NCBI GenBank assembly: GCA_013298145.1
Contig: JAAFJO010000013.1
Location: forward strand, 1 to 32,095
Direction of reading: 5' to 3'
DNA: 32,095 bases
Origin: Betaproteobacteria bacterium
GTDB lineage: Bacteria; Pseudomonadota; Gammaproteobacteria; Burkholderiales; Casimicrobiaceae
The notes below the pieces were generated by a model, which was not told the origin of the DNA, searched no databases, and worked only from the letters and a program-made list of their open reading frames with translations. Positions within the stretch are counted from its first letter, which is position 1, and every line of letters begins with the position of its first letter. Below are positions 8,675 through 16,869 of this stretch, piece by piece. Both the position numbers and the translations under genes were made by a program.

Positions 8675-10915
8675 TCAGAACTGATAAGAAGCAACAATTC
8701 CCATTGTACGCGGGCGGATCGAGCCTACAGTTTCCGGCGGTAGCGTGTTCTGTACCACGTAAGGCCGAGCGTTAGTCGCGTTGTTCACATACAGCGTAAA
8801 GCTCACGTCTTTGATGTCCAAGCCAGCGCGAAGATCGAGCGCGGTGTAGTCTCCCAGCACGCGGTTGCTGCCGGGGCTAGTACGGAAGTCGCTGTTGTAC
8901 TTGCCCACATGCTGAACACTGGCGCCCACAAAGGCCGGCCAGTGACCGACACTGAAGGAGTAGCGCGCCGTGGCGTTCGCCGTAACTCTCGGGATACCCA
9001 CCACCCTCGTCCCTTTTGGCGTGACACGTTCTTCAACAGCAAAGGTCAGCGGGTTTGTCACCGTATCGAGGCCGATCACGTCTCTATTGATCCTTGAATC
9101 AACGTAGCCCAACCCCGCCGACACCTGAAGCGCCGAGGTAGGGCGCGCAACGATGTCGAGCTCAAATCCTCGTACGTCAATGCCAGCCCCAGGGTTGCGG
9201 CGGCCAAGAGAATCAACGTAAGTGAAACCGGTGGGCGCGAATACTGTCAGCTGTGGATTCTTCCAGCGTGTGGCATAAGCCGCCAGATTGAGATTTACGC
9301 GGTTGGCAAGCCAACTCGTCTTGGCGCCTACCTCGTAAGTCCAAAGGCTATCGCTGCCAGCGAACGCCGGCTGCACAAAATTCAGCCCCGGTGGAATGAA
9401 GAGAGGAAAGTTGGTTTTGCCAAGGCGAAATCCCTGGCTAGCCTGCGCGTAGTACGTATCCTTGCCGAGAGCGTAGGATGCTGAAACGTGGGGGGTCAAT
9501 GGCTTCTCATTCAAACGAGCAAGTGCCGGCTGAGGACGTCCGAACTGAGTCAGCGTGTTGCTGTCGTCGGAGGTGTATTGCGTGTAGCGCAACCCAGAAT
9601 TTACAGTCAAGCCGTTCTCGAACTTGTACCCCAGTTCGCCGAAAACAGCCGTCTGCCTGCGATCCGTGCTGCTGTCAGAACCGAAGAAATTGCCGATCAC
9701 GGGCACCGGGGTGCCGCCAGTGTTGATCGACTTCTCGGTTGAATAGAACAACCCCGCAGACCAAGTGAGCCCGTTTTTTGCGTCTGGCGATAGGAAGCGG
9801 AACTCCTGAGCAAAAACCTTGGAGCTGAATTCGCCGATCGTGCGATAAATCTGGCTGGCTGGCAGGCCAAAAGCGGGGCCGAAAGGGCCAAAAAAGCCGG
9901 TGTTGTCAGTGTCGTACTTAGCGATCTTGTCGAAGTACGAAGTGGCTGAAACAAATTGAAAAGCGGAGCCGTCGTATTTCAAAGCCACGCTACCGGCACC
10001 GAGCTTGTCGCTCCAGGGCTCCAGAATAGCCGTTGGTTTGGTTCGCAGGTCGGTACCAGGCAGAAACAATGAGCCATTGCCGGCCTTGATCTCTTGGGCA
10101 TACAGCCGTCCCGACACGCTCCACTGCGGCGTGAGCTGGCCGAAGAGCGCGACCCGGACACCTTCAGTAGCAACCTCGTTGACGTCGTTACCCAACGTCG
10201 GATGATCAACGTAGCCGGCCTGTTTGTTGCGGTACGCCGTGATCCCCACCGCCACCTGGTCCTTCACCAGCGGGGATGAGACGCTCGCTACCAGCTCCTG
10301 GTTCCAACCTCCGGCACCCTGCGTCTTCGATAGACCGAGCCGAACCGACCCTTCCGTACTCCTCAGACTCGGGTTGCGCGTTTCGATCTTGATCGTGCCG
10401 CCCAATGAAGCCGAGCCGTAAAGCGTGCTGCGCGGGCCGCGGATCAAAATAACCTTGTCAATATCGTAAAGAGCCAGGTCGACGTTACCTGAGGATTGCA
10501 CGACACTGGTGGGCAGCTCATCTATGTAAATCGCCACCGTCGACTGTGTCAGCGCAAATGCGGTATCGGTGACGCCGCGGATCGCGACGTTCCGGCTAAC
10601 TGCGGTGGTGCCTTTGTTAATGACCACGCCTGGCTCCCCGGGCAGCGCGTCTTCCAGTGTGGTGACGCCTCGCTCCTGTAACTGCTCGCCGGTCAGCGCC
10701 TTCACCGACATTGGCACTTTCTGGATTGGCTCTGCGCGTTTGGTGGCGCTCACCACTACCGTCTCAACTACCTCCTGAGCGAAGAGCGGCAAGCAAGCTC
10801 CGACCGACAGCAACCCAATGATTGCCCGCGACAAAGGCGTGCACTGCGGACGCCACGACGGGCGCATTGCGGGCGTACACCCGCTAACCAAGACTGTGCG
10901 GAGCTTTTTCGCCAT
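8675..10915 (-). CDS. TonB-dependent outer-membrane receptor
   Basis: This 746-residue protein has the usual family length. A signal peptide ends near FAQE (about residue 48). The basic start MRPSWRPQ at residue 17 could be the true N-terminus, since the ATG at 10915 has only a weak ribosome site. The TonB-box region ETVVVSATKR is followed by a plug (about 65-165; ALPGEPGVVINKG, IRGVTDTAF, DKVILIRGPRSTLYGSASLG) and a 22-strand-type barrel rich in alternating aromatic strands, ending in the canonical terminal Phe (SYQF). It imports a bulky ligand across the outer membrane with energy from TonB-ExbBD. It is transcribed with the XRE-cupin regulator and divergently from the long operon, so its ligand is probably the substrate or product of that pathway. 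The ligand cannot be read from the sequence. Confidence 0.95.
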   Translation of the reverse strand: MAKKLRTVLVSGCTPAMRPSWRPQCTPLSRAIIGLLSVGACLPLFAQEVVETVVVSATKRAEPIQKVPMSVKALTGEQLQERGVTTLEDALPGEPGVVINKGTTAVSRNVAIRGVTDTAFALTQSTVAIYIDELPTSVVQSSGNVDLALYDIDKVILIRGPRSTLYGSASLGGTIKIETRNPSLRSTEGSVRLGLSKTQGAGGWNQELVASVSSPLVKDQVAVGITAYRNKQAGYVDHPTLGNDVNEVATEGVRVALFGQLTPQWSVSGRLYAQEIKAGNGSLFLPGTDLRTKPTAILEPWSDKLGAGSVALKYDGSAFQFVSATSYFDKIAKYDTDNTGFFGPFGPAFGLPASQIYRTIGEFSSKVFAQEFRFLSPDAKNGLTWSAGLFYSTEKSINTGGTPVPVIGNFFGSDSSTDRRQTAVFGELGYKFENGLTVNSGLRYTQYTSDDSNTLTQFGRPQPALARLNEKPLTPHVSASYALGKDTYYAQASQGFRLGKTNFPLFIPPGLNFVQPAFAGSDSLWTYEVGAKTSWLANRVNLNLAAYATRWKNPQLTVFAPTGFTYVDSLGRRNPGAGIDVRGFELDIVARPTSALQVSAGLGYVDSRINRDVIGLDTVTNPLTFAVEERVTPKGTRVVGIPRVTANATARYSFSVGHWPAFVGASVQHVGKYNSDFRTSPGSNRVLGDYTALDLRAGLDIKDVSFTLYVNNATNARPYVVQNTLPPETVGSIRPRTMGIVASYQF

Positions 10916-10963
10916 AGCGGGATCGTCTTTCTAGAAAAAATTGAAGGGTCTACCTCTCCCCGT

Positions 10964-10993
10964 ATTATTAGGCGGATATTATCTCTAAGTCAA
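10964..10993 (-). promoter_or_regulatory. Predicted sigma70 promoter for the TonB receptor operon
   Basis: Reading the minus strand, TTGACT (10993-10988) is followed after 17 bases by TAATAA(T) (10970-10964), about 50 bases before the receptor start codon. Spacing and hexamers fit a good housekeeping promoter. A copy of the GGATAT half-site lies in its spacer (10974-10979). Confidence 0.6.
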
Positions 10994-10996
10994 GCT

Positions 10997-11023
10997 TTAT
11001 TATCGAAGGTAACTTGATGATAA
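10997..11023. repeat. Imperfect inverted repeat, candidate operator
   Basis: Arms TTATTATC (10997-11004) and GATGATAA (11016-11023) pair with one mismatch around 11 bases. The element sits just upstream of the -35 hexamer of the receptor promoter, a usual place for an activator or repressor site. Confidence 0.4.
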
Positions 11024-11049
11024 CTACGACGAGAGTTCATATCGACCTA

Positions 11050-11069
11050 GGATATACAGCAAAATATCC
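11050..11069. repeat. Perfect inverted repeat GGATAT-N8-ATATCC, candidate operator
   Basis: Six-base arms match perfectly around an 8-base spacer, 20 bases in all. It lies midway between the two divergent promoters. The GGATAT half-site occurs again at 10974-10979, inside the receptor promoter. The likely binder is the XRE-cupin protein encoded nearby, by inference. Confidence 0.45.
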
Positions 11070-11156
11070 CCGTAATTTCGGAGATATAGCGGTACCGTGC
11101 TGCTAACCGGGCGTTTTTACCCCGCCCCGAAACCTAACCTAAGGTCATAAAAATAA

Positions 11157-11184
11157 TTGACTCTAGGACAATCACTGATATAGT
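11157..11184 (+). promoter_or_regulatory. Predicted sigma70 promoter of the long operon
   Basis: TTGACT (11157-11162) and TATAGT (11179-11184) are separated by 16 bases. Transcription would begin near 11191 and give a leader of about 100 bases before the first gene. This is the best promoter-like pair in the AT-rich gap at 10916-11290. Confidence 0.6.
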
Positions 11185-11293
11185 TCACCGTATAGCGTTG
11201 TTTGATCGAGTGCGGTGCCTTAGGACTAGCGCAGCGTATGCGGGCCGGTAAGCCCCGATTCGCCAACACCCACCCAACCCCCAGGAGATGATC

Positions 11294-12889
11294 GTGTCGC
11301 TATTTCAGCCCGATGGTCAAACGACTCATATGCCGCGCCGCGCCGCAAATGGCTGGCGCATGCTGTGCTGCCCAATGCACATGGCCGCCATGATGCCGAT
11401 GGGTATGGGTGCTGCGGTTGCAGTGCCGCCGCCTAGCGAGCCGCCTCCGAGCTTTGTCGACGGCACTGCGCCCGAAGCGTCGTTATGGGCTTCGCGGGGC
11501 GACGAACATACTTGGGATTTGTTCCAGGTGGCCGCACCCGGCCGCTGGGTTGTAATTCGCGGCGCGACGGTATGGCCGATGACGGGCGACCAGCCGCTGC
11601 CGAACCACGACATCCTTGTTCAAGATGGCGTGATCCGCGCGGTTCAGCCCAGCGGTGCGGCACTGCCCGATGCTGCGCTCGTGATCGATGGCGCGGGAAA
11701 ACATATCATCCCTGGGCTAGCTGATAACCACGTCCATCCGCCGCTGATGCACGTGTCAACCATGTTTGCCAGTATGTTCGGCCCGCAAGTTACAGGCGAA
11801 GACCTGCAGCTGCCCTACGACTTGCACATGTTCCTGTACCTGACCGGCGGCATCACGCGCATTCAGGCCATGGCCGGCTCCTCTGAAGACCTGGCGCTGC
11901 GCGAAAGCATCCGCCAAGGGCGGCTGCGCGGGCCGTCCATGCGCGTGGCGTCGCCCGTGATCGACGGTTATCCCTTGGTTTGGGGAGCACACATCAGCTA
12001 TGGTGTTGGCACGCCTGAAGGCGGTCGCGCTGCGGCGCGGCGATTGAAGGACCGCGGCTTCAACTTCGCCAAGCCCTACACCCGGCTCAGCCTGGCCGCC
12101 TATGACCAGCTGCTGGAGGAATGTCAGGCACTAGGTATCGAGGTTACCGGCCACATTCCTGCGGCGGTGCCAGTGGAACACGCCTTGCGCAAGGGCCAGC
12201 GCGGCGTGGCGCATGTCTTCGAGTACTTCTACAACGACACTGAATCCGAGCGCCAGAACCTTGACATGATGGCGCGGCGCGCGCGCTTAAGCGCCGAGCT
12301 GGACGTGACGGTGCAGAGCACGCTTACGGTCTCGATGATGTTCGAGTACGACATCGGCCATCGGCCCGATGGCTTCCAGGCCGCCGGTGTCTTCGATCCC
12401 GTATTGCGCCACCTGATGCGGCCGGGCGGGCCTATCGTGCAGATGTTCAGCGGCAACCCGCAGTTCGTCGCCCAGGGAACCGATTGCCTGCGGCACTCTA
12501 TTCACATGATGAAAGCGCTCAAGGCCGAGGGCGTGCGCATCGTCACCGGTACTGACACGGGCACCTGCAACGGCACCGGCCCGCACACCATCCACGATGA
12601 ACTGGAGTGGTTCGTCAAGGACGTAGGGATGACGCCGCTGGAGGCGCTGCGCTGCGCCACTGTCTATTCGGCTGAGCACCATGGCGAGTCGGCGGTGTCC
12701 GGTACGCTGGAAGCGGGCAAGCGCAGCGACCTCGTACTACTCGAGGCTGACCCGAGCCGCGATATCGCCGCTACGCGCCGGATAAAGGGCGTGATGCTCG
12801 GCAATGCCTACATCCATCGTGAGGCGATGGACCGCGGCCTGGAGCGGGCCAAAGCGATCTTTGCGGCCATGCCGGTGCCAGCGGCCTGA
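11294..12889 (+). CDS. Amidohydrolase A (imidazolonepropionase-like) with CCPMH N-terminal extension
   Basis: This is a metal-dependent amidohydrolase of about 531 residues. I choose GTG 11294 because AGGAG (11283-11287) is 6 bases upstream; the ATG at 11288 directly abuts it. The catalytic domain has the full ligand set: His146-x-His148 (GLADNHVHPP), a Lys at about 260 (FAKPY), His at about 287 (GHIPA), His at about 307 (VAHVFEYF) and Asp at about 421 (TGTDTGT). This resembles binuclear-zinc amidohydrolases that cut amides or dipeptides. Ahead of it lies an unusual region of about 70 residues: WRMLCCPMHM (CCPMH at 25-29), a Met-rich stretch MMPMGMG, and a proline-rich linker PPPSEPPPSFVDGT. 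No clear signal peptide is seen. It is the first gene of the operon and a paralogue of the gene at 13408; both end in a similar Lys/Ala-rich helix closed by AAMP. The substrate is unknown. Confidence 0.9.
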   Translation: MSLFQPDGQTTHMPRRAANGWRMLCCPMHMAAMMPMGMGAAVAVPPPSEPPPSFVDGTAPEASLWASRGDEHTWDLFQVAAPGRWVVIRGATVWPMTGDQPLPNHDILVQDGVIRAVQPSGAALPDAALVIDGAGKHIIPGLADNHVHPPLMHVSTMFASMFGPQVTGEDLQLPYDLHMFLYLTGGITRIQAMAGSSEDLALRESIRQGRLRGPSMRVASPVIDGYPLVWGAHISYGVGTPEGGRAAARRLKDRGFNFAKPYTRLSLAAYDQLLEECQALGIEVTGHIPAAVPVEHALRKGQRGVAHVFEYFYNDTESERQNLDMMARRARLSAELDVTVQSTLTVSMMFEYDIGHRPDGFQAAGVFDPVLRHLMRPGGPIVQMFSGNPQFVAQGTDCLRHSIHMMKALKAEGVRIVTGTDTGTCNGTGPHTIHDELEWFVKDVGMTPLEALRCATVYSAEHHGESAVSGTLEAGKRSDLVLLEADPSRDIAATRRIKGVMLGNAYIHREAMDRGLERAKAIFAAMPVPAA

Positions 12890-12993
12890 GCCTCCACCGT
12901 GTCTCAATTGTTCGTCCTCAGTCGACGAATCGTGTTCGGCACATGGTGTGCAAGGAAGTTTTTGGCCCAGAGCCCGCAACGTACATAGCCCTC

Positions 12994-13398
12994 ATGAACA
13001 ACCCCCGCCTAGCGTTAGTCAATCCAGCCGCGATGGCCCCGCCCATCAACAACAGTTACTCCAACGGCGTGAAGGTGGCGGCTGGCAACTTGCTGTTCGT
13101 CGCCGGTCAGGTGGCACTGGATGTCGACGGCCGCATGGTCGGTGTGGGCGACCCTGCCGCGCAAATGGAGCAAGCGTCGAAGAACATCCAGGCGGTGTGC
13201 GAGGCCATTGGCGCCACGCTGCAATACGTAGTCAAGCTCACCGTGTACGTCACCGACATGCGCTTGTTGGCCCTGATGGGGCCGGCGCGCAAGCGCTTCT
13301 TTGGCGAGCACCGACCCGCCAGCCTGGCGCTGCAGGTGGCGGGCTTGTTTTCACCCGACATGGTGGTCGAAGTCGAGGCGGTTGTCGCCGTTCCTTAG
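12994..13398 (+). CDS. Rid-family (RidA/YjgF) protein lacking the catalytic arginine
   Basis: The product has 134 residues from the ATG at 12994 (MNNPRLALVNP). The frame opens further upstream (ATG 12943), but the extra residues are outside the family. Conserved family features are GNLLFVAGQVALD, AQMEQASKNIQAV, VVKLTVYVTDM and the C-terminal strand VVEVEAVVAV. Classical RidA hydrolyses reactive enamines and imines made by PLP enzymes or amino-acid oxidases, using an Arg in a PAR motif before the last strands. Here the corresponding segment reads RPASLALQV, with Ser at about 110 where Arg is expected, so it probably belongs to a Rid subfamily with a different reaction. No good ribosome site is visible, and about 100 bases separate it from amidohydrolase A. 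The next gene starts 9 bases after its stop. Confidence 0.87.
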   Translation: MNNPRLALVNPAAMAPPINNSYSNGVKVAAGNLLFVAGQVALDVDGRMVGVGDPAAQMEQASKNIQAVCEAIGATLQYVVKLTVYVTDMRLLALMGPARKRFFGEHRPASLALQVAGLFSPDMVVEVEAVVAVP

Positions 13399-13407
13399 GA
13401 GTTTTCA

Positions 13408-15036
13408 ATGAATCCGTTACTTGTCACAGTGTCAACGTCGCACCAGGTATCCCACACAACCCAGACGCGGCGGCGCTGGAACCGATGGTGTTGCCCGATG
13501 CACTTCATCGGGGGGGCTTTTTCGCCGGATCGCTCGCCGTGGCTGGCCGCCGGCGACGCACTAACGAGCCCACCGCCGTCGTTTTCCGACAGCACGCCCA
13601 AGCAGAGAAGCGGCCTGTGCCGCGCCGATGCGGCGCTCACCGGTGGGCTATACGAAACGATGGACCGCGACCGTGCGCTTGTGTTCCGCAATGCGCGTGT
13701 GATTACCATGTTGGGCGCTGAGGTACTGGCCGCGCACGACGTCATTGTGCGAAACGCCCGCATCGAGGCGGTGCAGCCCGCAGGCCTGGCACTGCCGGCC
13801 GACGCTGTGGTGCTCGATGCCAGCGGCCGCACCTTGATGCCGGGCCTGTCGGACATGCACGCCCACCCTATGGTAGCCGGCTGGGCGCAGGCCTTCGCCG
13901 GGCTGGTGAAGGACGGCGGTGACGGCAGCCAGTTTGTGCTGCCCTACGAACTGCAGCTCTTCGAGCTGCTGGCCTGCGGCATCACGCGTACCGAGGTTAT
14001 GGCCGGCTGCCCCGACGCGCTGTGGATGCGCGATGGCATCAACGCCGGCTCCCTGGTCGGCCCCTCGATGACGGTGGGCAGCCCCCTGATCGACGGTGCG
14101 CCGATCATCCACTCGCCATTGATGACCTACGGCGTGGGCGATCTCGAAGGTGGCCGCCGCGCAGGTGAACAGCTGGCCGACATGGGCTTCGATTTCGCCA
14201 AGCCCTACTCCAATCTCCCGGCCGCAGGCTATGAAGGCTTGATTGAGGTGTGCCGGCGCCGCGGCGTGCGCTTGATGGGCCACGTTCCCAACGCCGTGGG
14301 TCTGGAAGCCGCGATCCGCCGTGGCCAGCAGGGCATCGCGCACTCCGCCGAGCTTTTCTATAACGAACGTGGCCCAGAGCGCCGTGACGTGGCGCGCCGC
14401 GAACGCCTAGTGAGGATGATGGCCGAGCACGGCGTTTGGCTGCACGGTACGGCGGCCGTTTCGCATCGCGTTGAAGTCATCGGCGGGCGGCGGCCTATGG
14501 AGGCACCCGACTGGCACCACATGAGTCCGTTGCACCAAGCGCTGTTCGCCCCCGACAGCCCCCTTTTGGCTATGTACCGCAACAACACCGACAAGCAGTA
14601 TCTCTACGACGACACCTATGCACTGAGCTGCCAAGCTATTGCGGCGGCGCACCGCACCGGGGTGCGCGTACTCACCGGCACCGACTACCCGAACCCGACC
14701 TTGGTTGCCGGATATTCGCTGCACGAAGAGCTCGTGCGTCTAACCCAACACTGCGGACTGACGCCACATGAGGCACTACACAACAGCACGCGCCTCGCCG
14801 CGGAATATCACGGCGCAGGCCCAGCCGACGGCACCGTAAGCGTGGGTGGCCGCGCTGACCTACTGTTGCTCGACGCTGATCCGTTGCAAGACATCCACGC
14901 GACGCGTCGCATCCACAGCGTGCTCGCGGGTAGACACCTTTTGCGCGAGCCAGCCCTGCGCGAAGGCGTCGCGCGCATCAAGGCAGCCTACGCCGCCATG
15001 CCCGCCGTCGTCGTGCATATGCCCTCAGCACCTTGA
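13408..15036 (+). CDS. Amidohydrolase B with CCPMH N-terminal extension
   Basis: The product has 542 residues. The start ATG has an excellent ribosome site (AGGAG, 13397-13401, overlapping the previous stop region). The catalytic domain mirrors amidohydrolase A: GLSDMHAHPM (His-x-His), FAKPYSNLP (Lys), GHVPNAV (His), GIAHSAELFY (His) and TGTDYPNP (Asp), so both metal sites should be intact. The N-terminal region again carries RRRWNRWCCPMHF (CCPMH at 28-32) and a proline-rich linker SPPPSFSDST, but without the Met-rich run of A. It is clearly a diverged tandem paralogue, separated from A only by the Rid gene. Probable cytoplasmic amide, peptide or cyclic-amide hydrolase; the substrate is unknown, and the extension could be a metal-binding or substrate-gating module. 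Confidence 0.9.
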   Translation: MNPLLVTVSTSHQVSHTTQTRRRWNRWCCPMHFIGGAFSPDRSPWLAAGDALTSPPPSFSDSTPKQRSGLCRADAALTGGLYETMDRDRALVFRNARVITMLGAEVLAAHDVIVRNARIEAVQPAGLALPADAVVLDASGRTLMPGLSDMHAHPMVAGWAQAFAGLVKDGGDGSQFVLPYELQLFELLACGITRTEVMAGCPDALWMRDGINAGSLVGPSMTVGSPLIDGAPIIHSPLMTYGVGDLEGGRRAGEQLADMGFDFAKPYSNLPAAGYEGLIEVCRRRGVRLMGHVPNAVGLEAAIRRGQQGIAHSAELFYNERGPERRDVARRERLVRMMAEHGVWLHGTAAVSHRVEVIGGRRPMEAPDWHHMSPLHQALFAPDSPLLAMYRNNTDKQYLYDDTYALSCQAIAAAHRTGVRVLTGTDYPNPTLVAGYSLHEELVRLTQHCGLTPHEALHNSTRLAAEYHGAGPADGTVSVGGRADLLLLDADPLQDIHATRRIHSVLAGRHLLREPALREGVARIKAAYAAMPAVVVHMPSAP

Positions 15037-15073
15037 GCCAGGACACACACCATTCTTACCCAAGGTCCATCCC

Positions 15074-15943
15074 ATGCCCATCAGAACCCTTGACCATTTC
15101 TTGATTCTCGTCGAACCGCTGGAGCTTGCCGTTGCCACCTACGCGCAGCTAGGCTTTCATGTGCGTCCGATCGCCAAGCACGAGGCCCTAGGGTCGGCCA
15201 ACTCGGTGATCCATCTGAAAAATACCTACCTCGAGCTATTTTTCCTGGGCGATTCGCCGCCGGCTATCGCTGAACAATATCGGCCGCGCTTCGCGGCCGG
15301 TCAGGGTCTTGCCAACGTAAGCCTGCAAAGCAACAGCCTTGAGGCAGACACCGAGCGATTGAAGGCTGCTGGCCTCACGACCTACCCCATCCTGAACGCA
15401 CGCCGCAAGATCGTGCGCCCTGACGGCACGCCCGACTACACCGCGAGCTCGTCGTTTTACCTCTGGCGCGAAGAGCATTGCTACATGTCGCTCTTTCATT
15501 CGGTGCACGACAAGCCCGACACCATCTTCATCGAGGCCTACACGCACCACGCTAATACCGTCCACGACGTGACGAGGCTGGTCTACATGTCTGACGATCC
15601 GGGCAGGGACCTGGGCTACTTCACCACCGTCTACGAAGGCCCGCCGGCTAGCAACAGCCCAGAGGGATTCACTTTCGTTGGGCCGCGCGGTGAGGTAACC
15701 GAGGTGACGACGGTAGAACGCGCAACAGCTCGCTACGGCAGGCAGCTGCCCAACGGGGGGGTACGTGATTTGGGGGGGCTACCCGTAGCGCTGCATTATT
15801 CGACGGATTCCATAGACGCATGCGCCGCACACCTGAAGAGCCATAACGTCACCTATATCCAGTTTGGCGAAGGCTTGATCGTGCCTGCCGACCAAGCTTG
15901 CGGCGTCACAACCGTTTTTGAGCCTGTTAACCATACCAACTAG
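15074..15943 (+). CDS. VOC-superfamily (glyoxalase-like) protein 1
   Basis: The product has 289 residues from the ATG at 15074, preceded by CAAGGTCC. The frame stays open upstream into amidohydrolase B, but that part is a shadow. The N-terminal half has the Glyoxalase_3-like pattern LDHFLILVEPLELAVATYAQLGF and NSVIHLKNTYLELFFLG, followed by a second beta-alpha-beta half (LVYMSDDPGRDLGYFTTVY). The segment ARRKIVRPDGTPDYTASSSF recurs in the second VOC protein of this operon. VOC enzymes use a metal for isomerisation, dioxygenation or lyase chemistry on small carbonyl compounds. Metal ligands could not be assigned with confidence. It starts 37 bases after amidohydrolase B and 12 bases before the esterase. 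Confidence 0.85.
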   Translation: MPIRTLDHFLILVEPLELAVATYAQLGFHVRPIAKHEALGSANSVIHLKNTYLELFFLGDSPPAIAEQYRPRFAAGQGLANVSLQSNSLEADTERLKAAGLTTYPILNARRKIVRPDGTPDYTASSSFYLWREEHCYMSLFHSVHDKPDTIFIEAYTHHANTVHDVTRLVYMSDDPGRDLGYFTTVYEGPPASNSPEGFTFVGPRGEVTEVTTVERATARYGRQLPNGGVRDLGGLPVALHYSTDSIDACAAHLKSHNVTYIQFGEGLIVPADQACGVTTVFEPVNHTN

Positions 15944-15955
15944 GAAAACACCGTC

Positions 15956-16843
15956 ATGAAAATCGTATCCCGCGAAAAAAGCAACACTTTGCTGCGCACC
16001 GAGGTCTGGACCGTGCAGGCGGACCACATTGGCTACCCGTTTCTCGTCACCGTCACCCAACCGGCGATGAAGAGCCCCGATGCGCCCTTGCATGGCCTGC
16101 TCACCTTGGACGGCAACTACGCAGCAGGTACCGCGTACCAGTTAGCCAGCTTCCTCGAGATGAACGGTAACCTCCCGCCTGCCGTGGTGGTTTCGGTCGG
16201 CTATGTGCTGGACTCCGCGGTGCCAGCCATCGTGGCGCGCAATACCGATCTCACACCCGTCGCGTGGCCCGAATGGGATTCGCCCTATGGCGAGATTCTC
16301 GGCGCGCCGGCGCCGCCTTCGGGCCAAGCAGATCGCTTTCTCGCTTTCCTGAACCATGAACTGAAACCCGCTATCGAAGCGGAATACGGCGTAGACGCAG
16401 GTCAGTGGACCTTGTCGGGCCACTCGCTCGGTGGCCTTTTCACCCTCCACGCGTTGCTGAGCGACCCGGCCCGATTCAAGCGCTATTTTGCGGTCGGCTC
16501 TTCGCTGTGGTGGAAGAAGCCCCTGATGTTCAACCGCGCTGAGGCTTTCATCCGTGAGACCGATCCGATCGATGTCTCGGTGTACATCGCTGCTGGCGCT
16601 TTGGAAGAGCCAGTCGCGATAGCCAAGGACTGGGCCGCTTTCATCGATCAACCGGTGTGGAAGCACTACCTTGGTGTGATGGGCGGCATTCCTGACATCG
16701 TGGCCGACTTGCACGCCATGGGCGCGCTGCTGGCAAGGCGAAAGGGCTGCCGGGTCACGAGCGTTGCTTTCGACAACGAGAACCACAGCTCCGCTCCCTT
16801 CGTGGCCCTGAGCCATGGATTGCGCTGGTTGCAAGGCAAATGA
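15956..16843 (+). CDS. Alpha/beta-hydrolase, Fes/IroE-type esterase
   Basis: The product has 295 residues. The fold is that of the COG2819/esterase-D group: HGLLTLDGNY strand, nucleophile elbow WTLSGHSLGG (Ser157), SSLWWKKP (the SLWW motif common in this group) and a C-terminal His in NENHSSAPF before the last helix. Members include siderophore esterases (IroE, Fes) and general acyl-ester or S-formylglutathione-like esterases. There is no signal peptide, so it should act in the cytoplasm. Its stop overlaps the first ATG of the next gene (ATGATGA, 16840-16845), suggesting coupling. Together with the TonB receptor, a role in opening an imported ester is plausible but unproven. Confidence 0.88.
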   Translation: MKIVSREKSNTLLRTEVWTVQADHIGYPFLVTVTQPAMKSPDAPLHGLLTLDGNYAAGTAYQLASFLEMNGNLPPAVVVSVGYVLDSAVPAIVARNTDLTPVAWPEWDSPYGEILGAPAPPSGQADRFLAFLNHELKPAIEAEYGVDAGQWTLSGHSLGGLFTLHALLSDPARFKRYFAVGSSLWWKKPLMFNRAEAFIRETDPIDVSVYIAAGALEEPVAIAKDWAAFIDQPVWKHYLGVMGGIPDIVADLHAMGALLARRKGCRVTSVAFDNENHSSAPFVALSHGLRWLQGK

Positions 16844-16869
16844 TGAGTCGCTCCGAAACAAACAAAACG

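Noticed and set aside
10964..11069. A Fur box between the divergent promoters
   Set aside because: GATAAT-like elements occur, but no contiguous 19-base match to the Fur consensus was found.
11294..11450. The N-terminus of amidohydrolase A as a Tat or Sec signal peptide
   Set aside because: RRAANG does not fit the Tat motif, the Met-rich run is only mildly hydrophobic, and the paralogous extension in amidohydrolase B is polar, so a common export signal is unlikely.
12804..13721. 305-codon plus-strand frame spanning three genes
   Set aside because: It covers the end of amidohydrolase A, the Rid gene and the start of amidohydrolase B out of phase, with Arg-rich shadow composition.
13648..14343. 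231-codon antisense frame under amidohydrolase B
   Set aside because: His- and Gln-rich translation typical of the antisense of a GC-rich gene; it lies wholly within a well-supported coding region.
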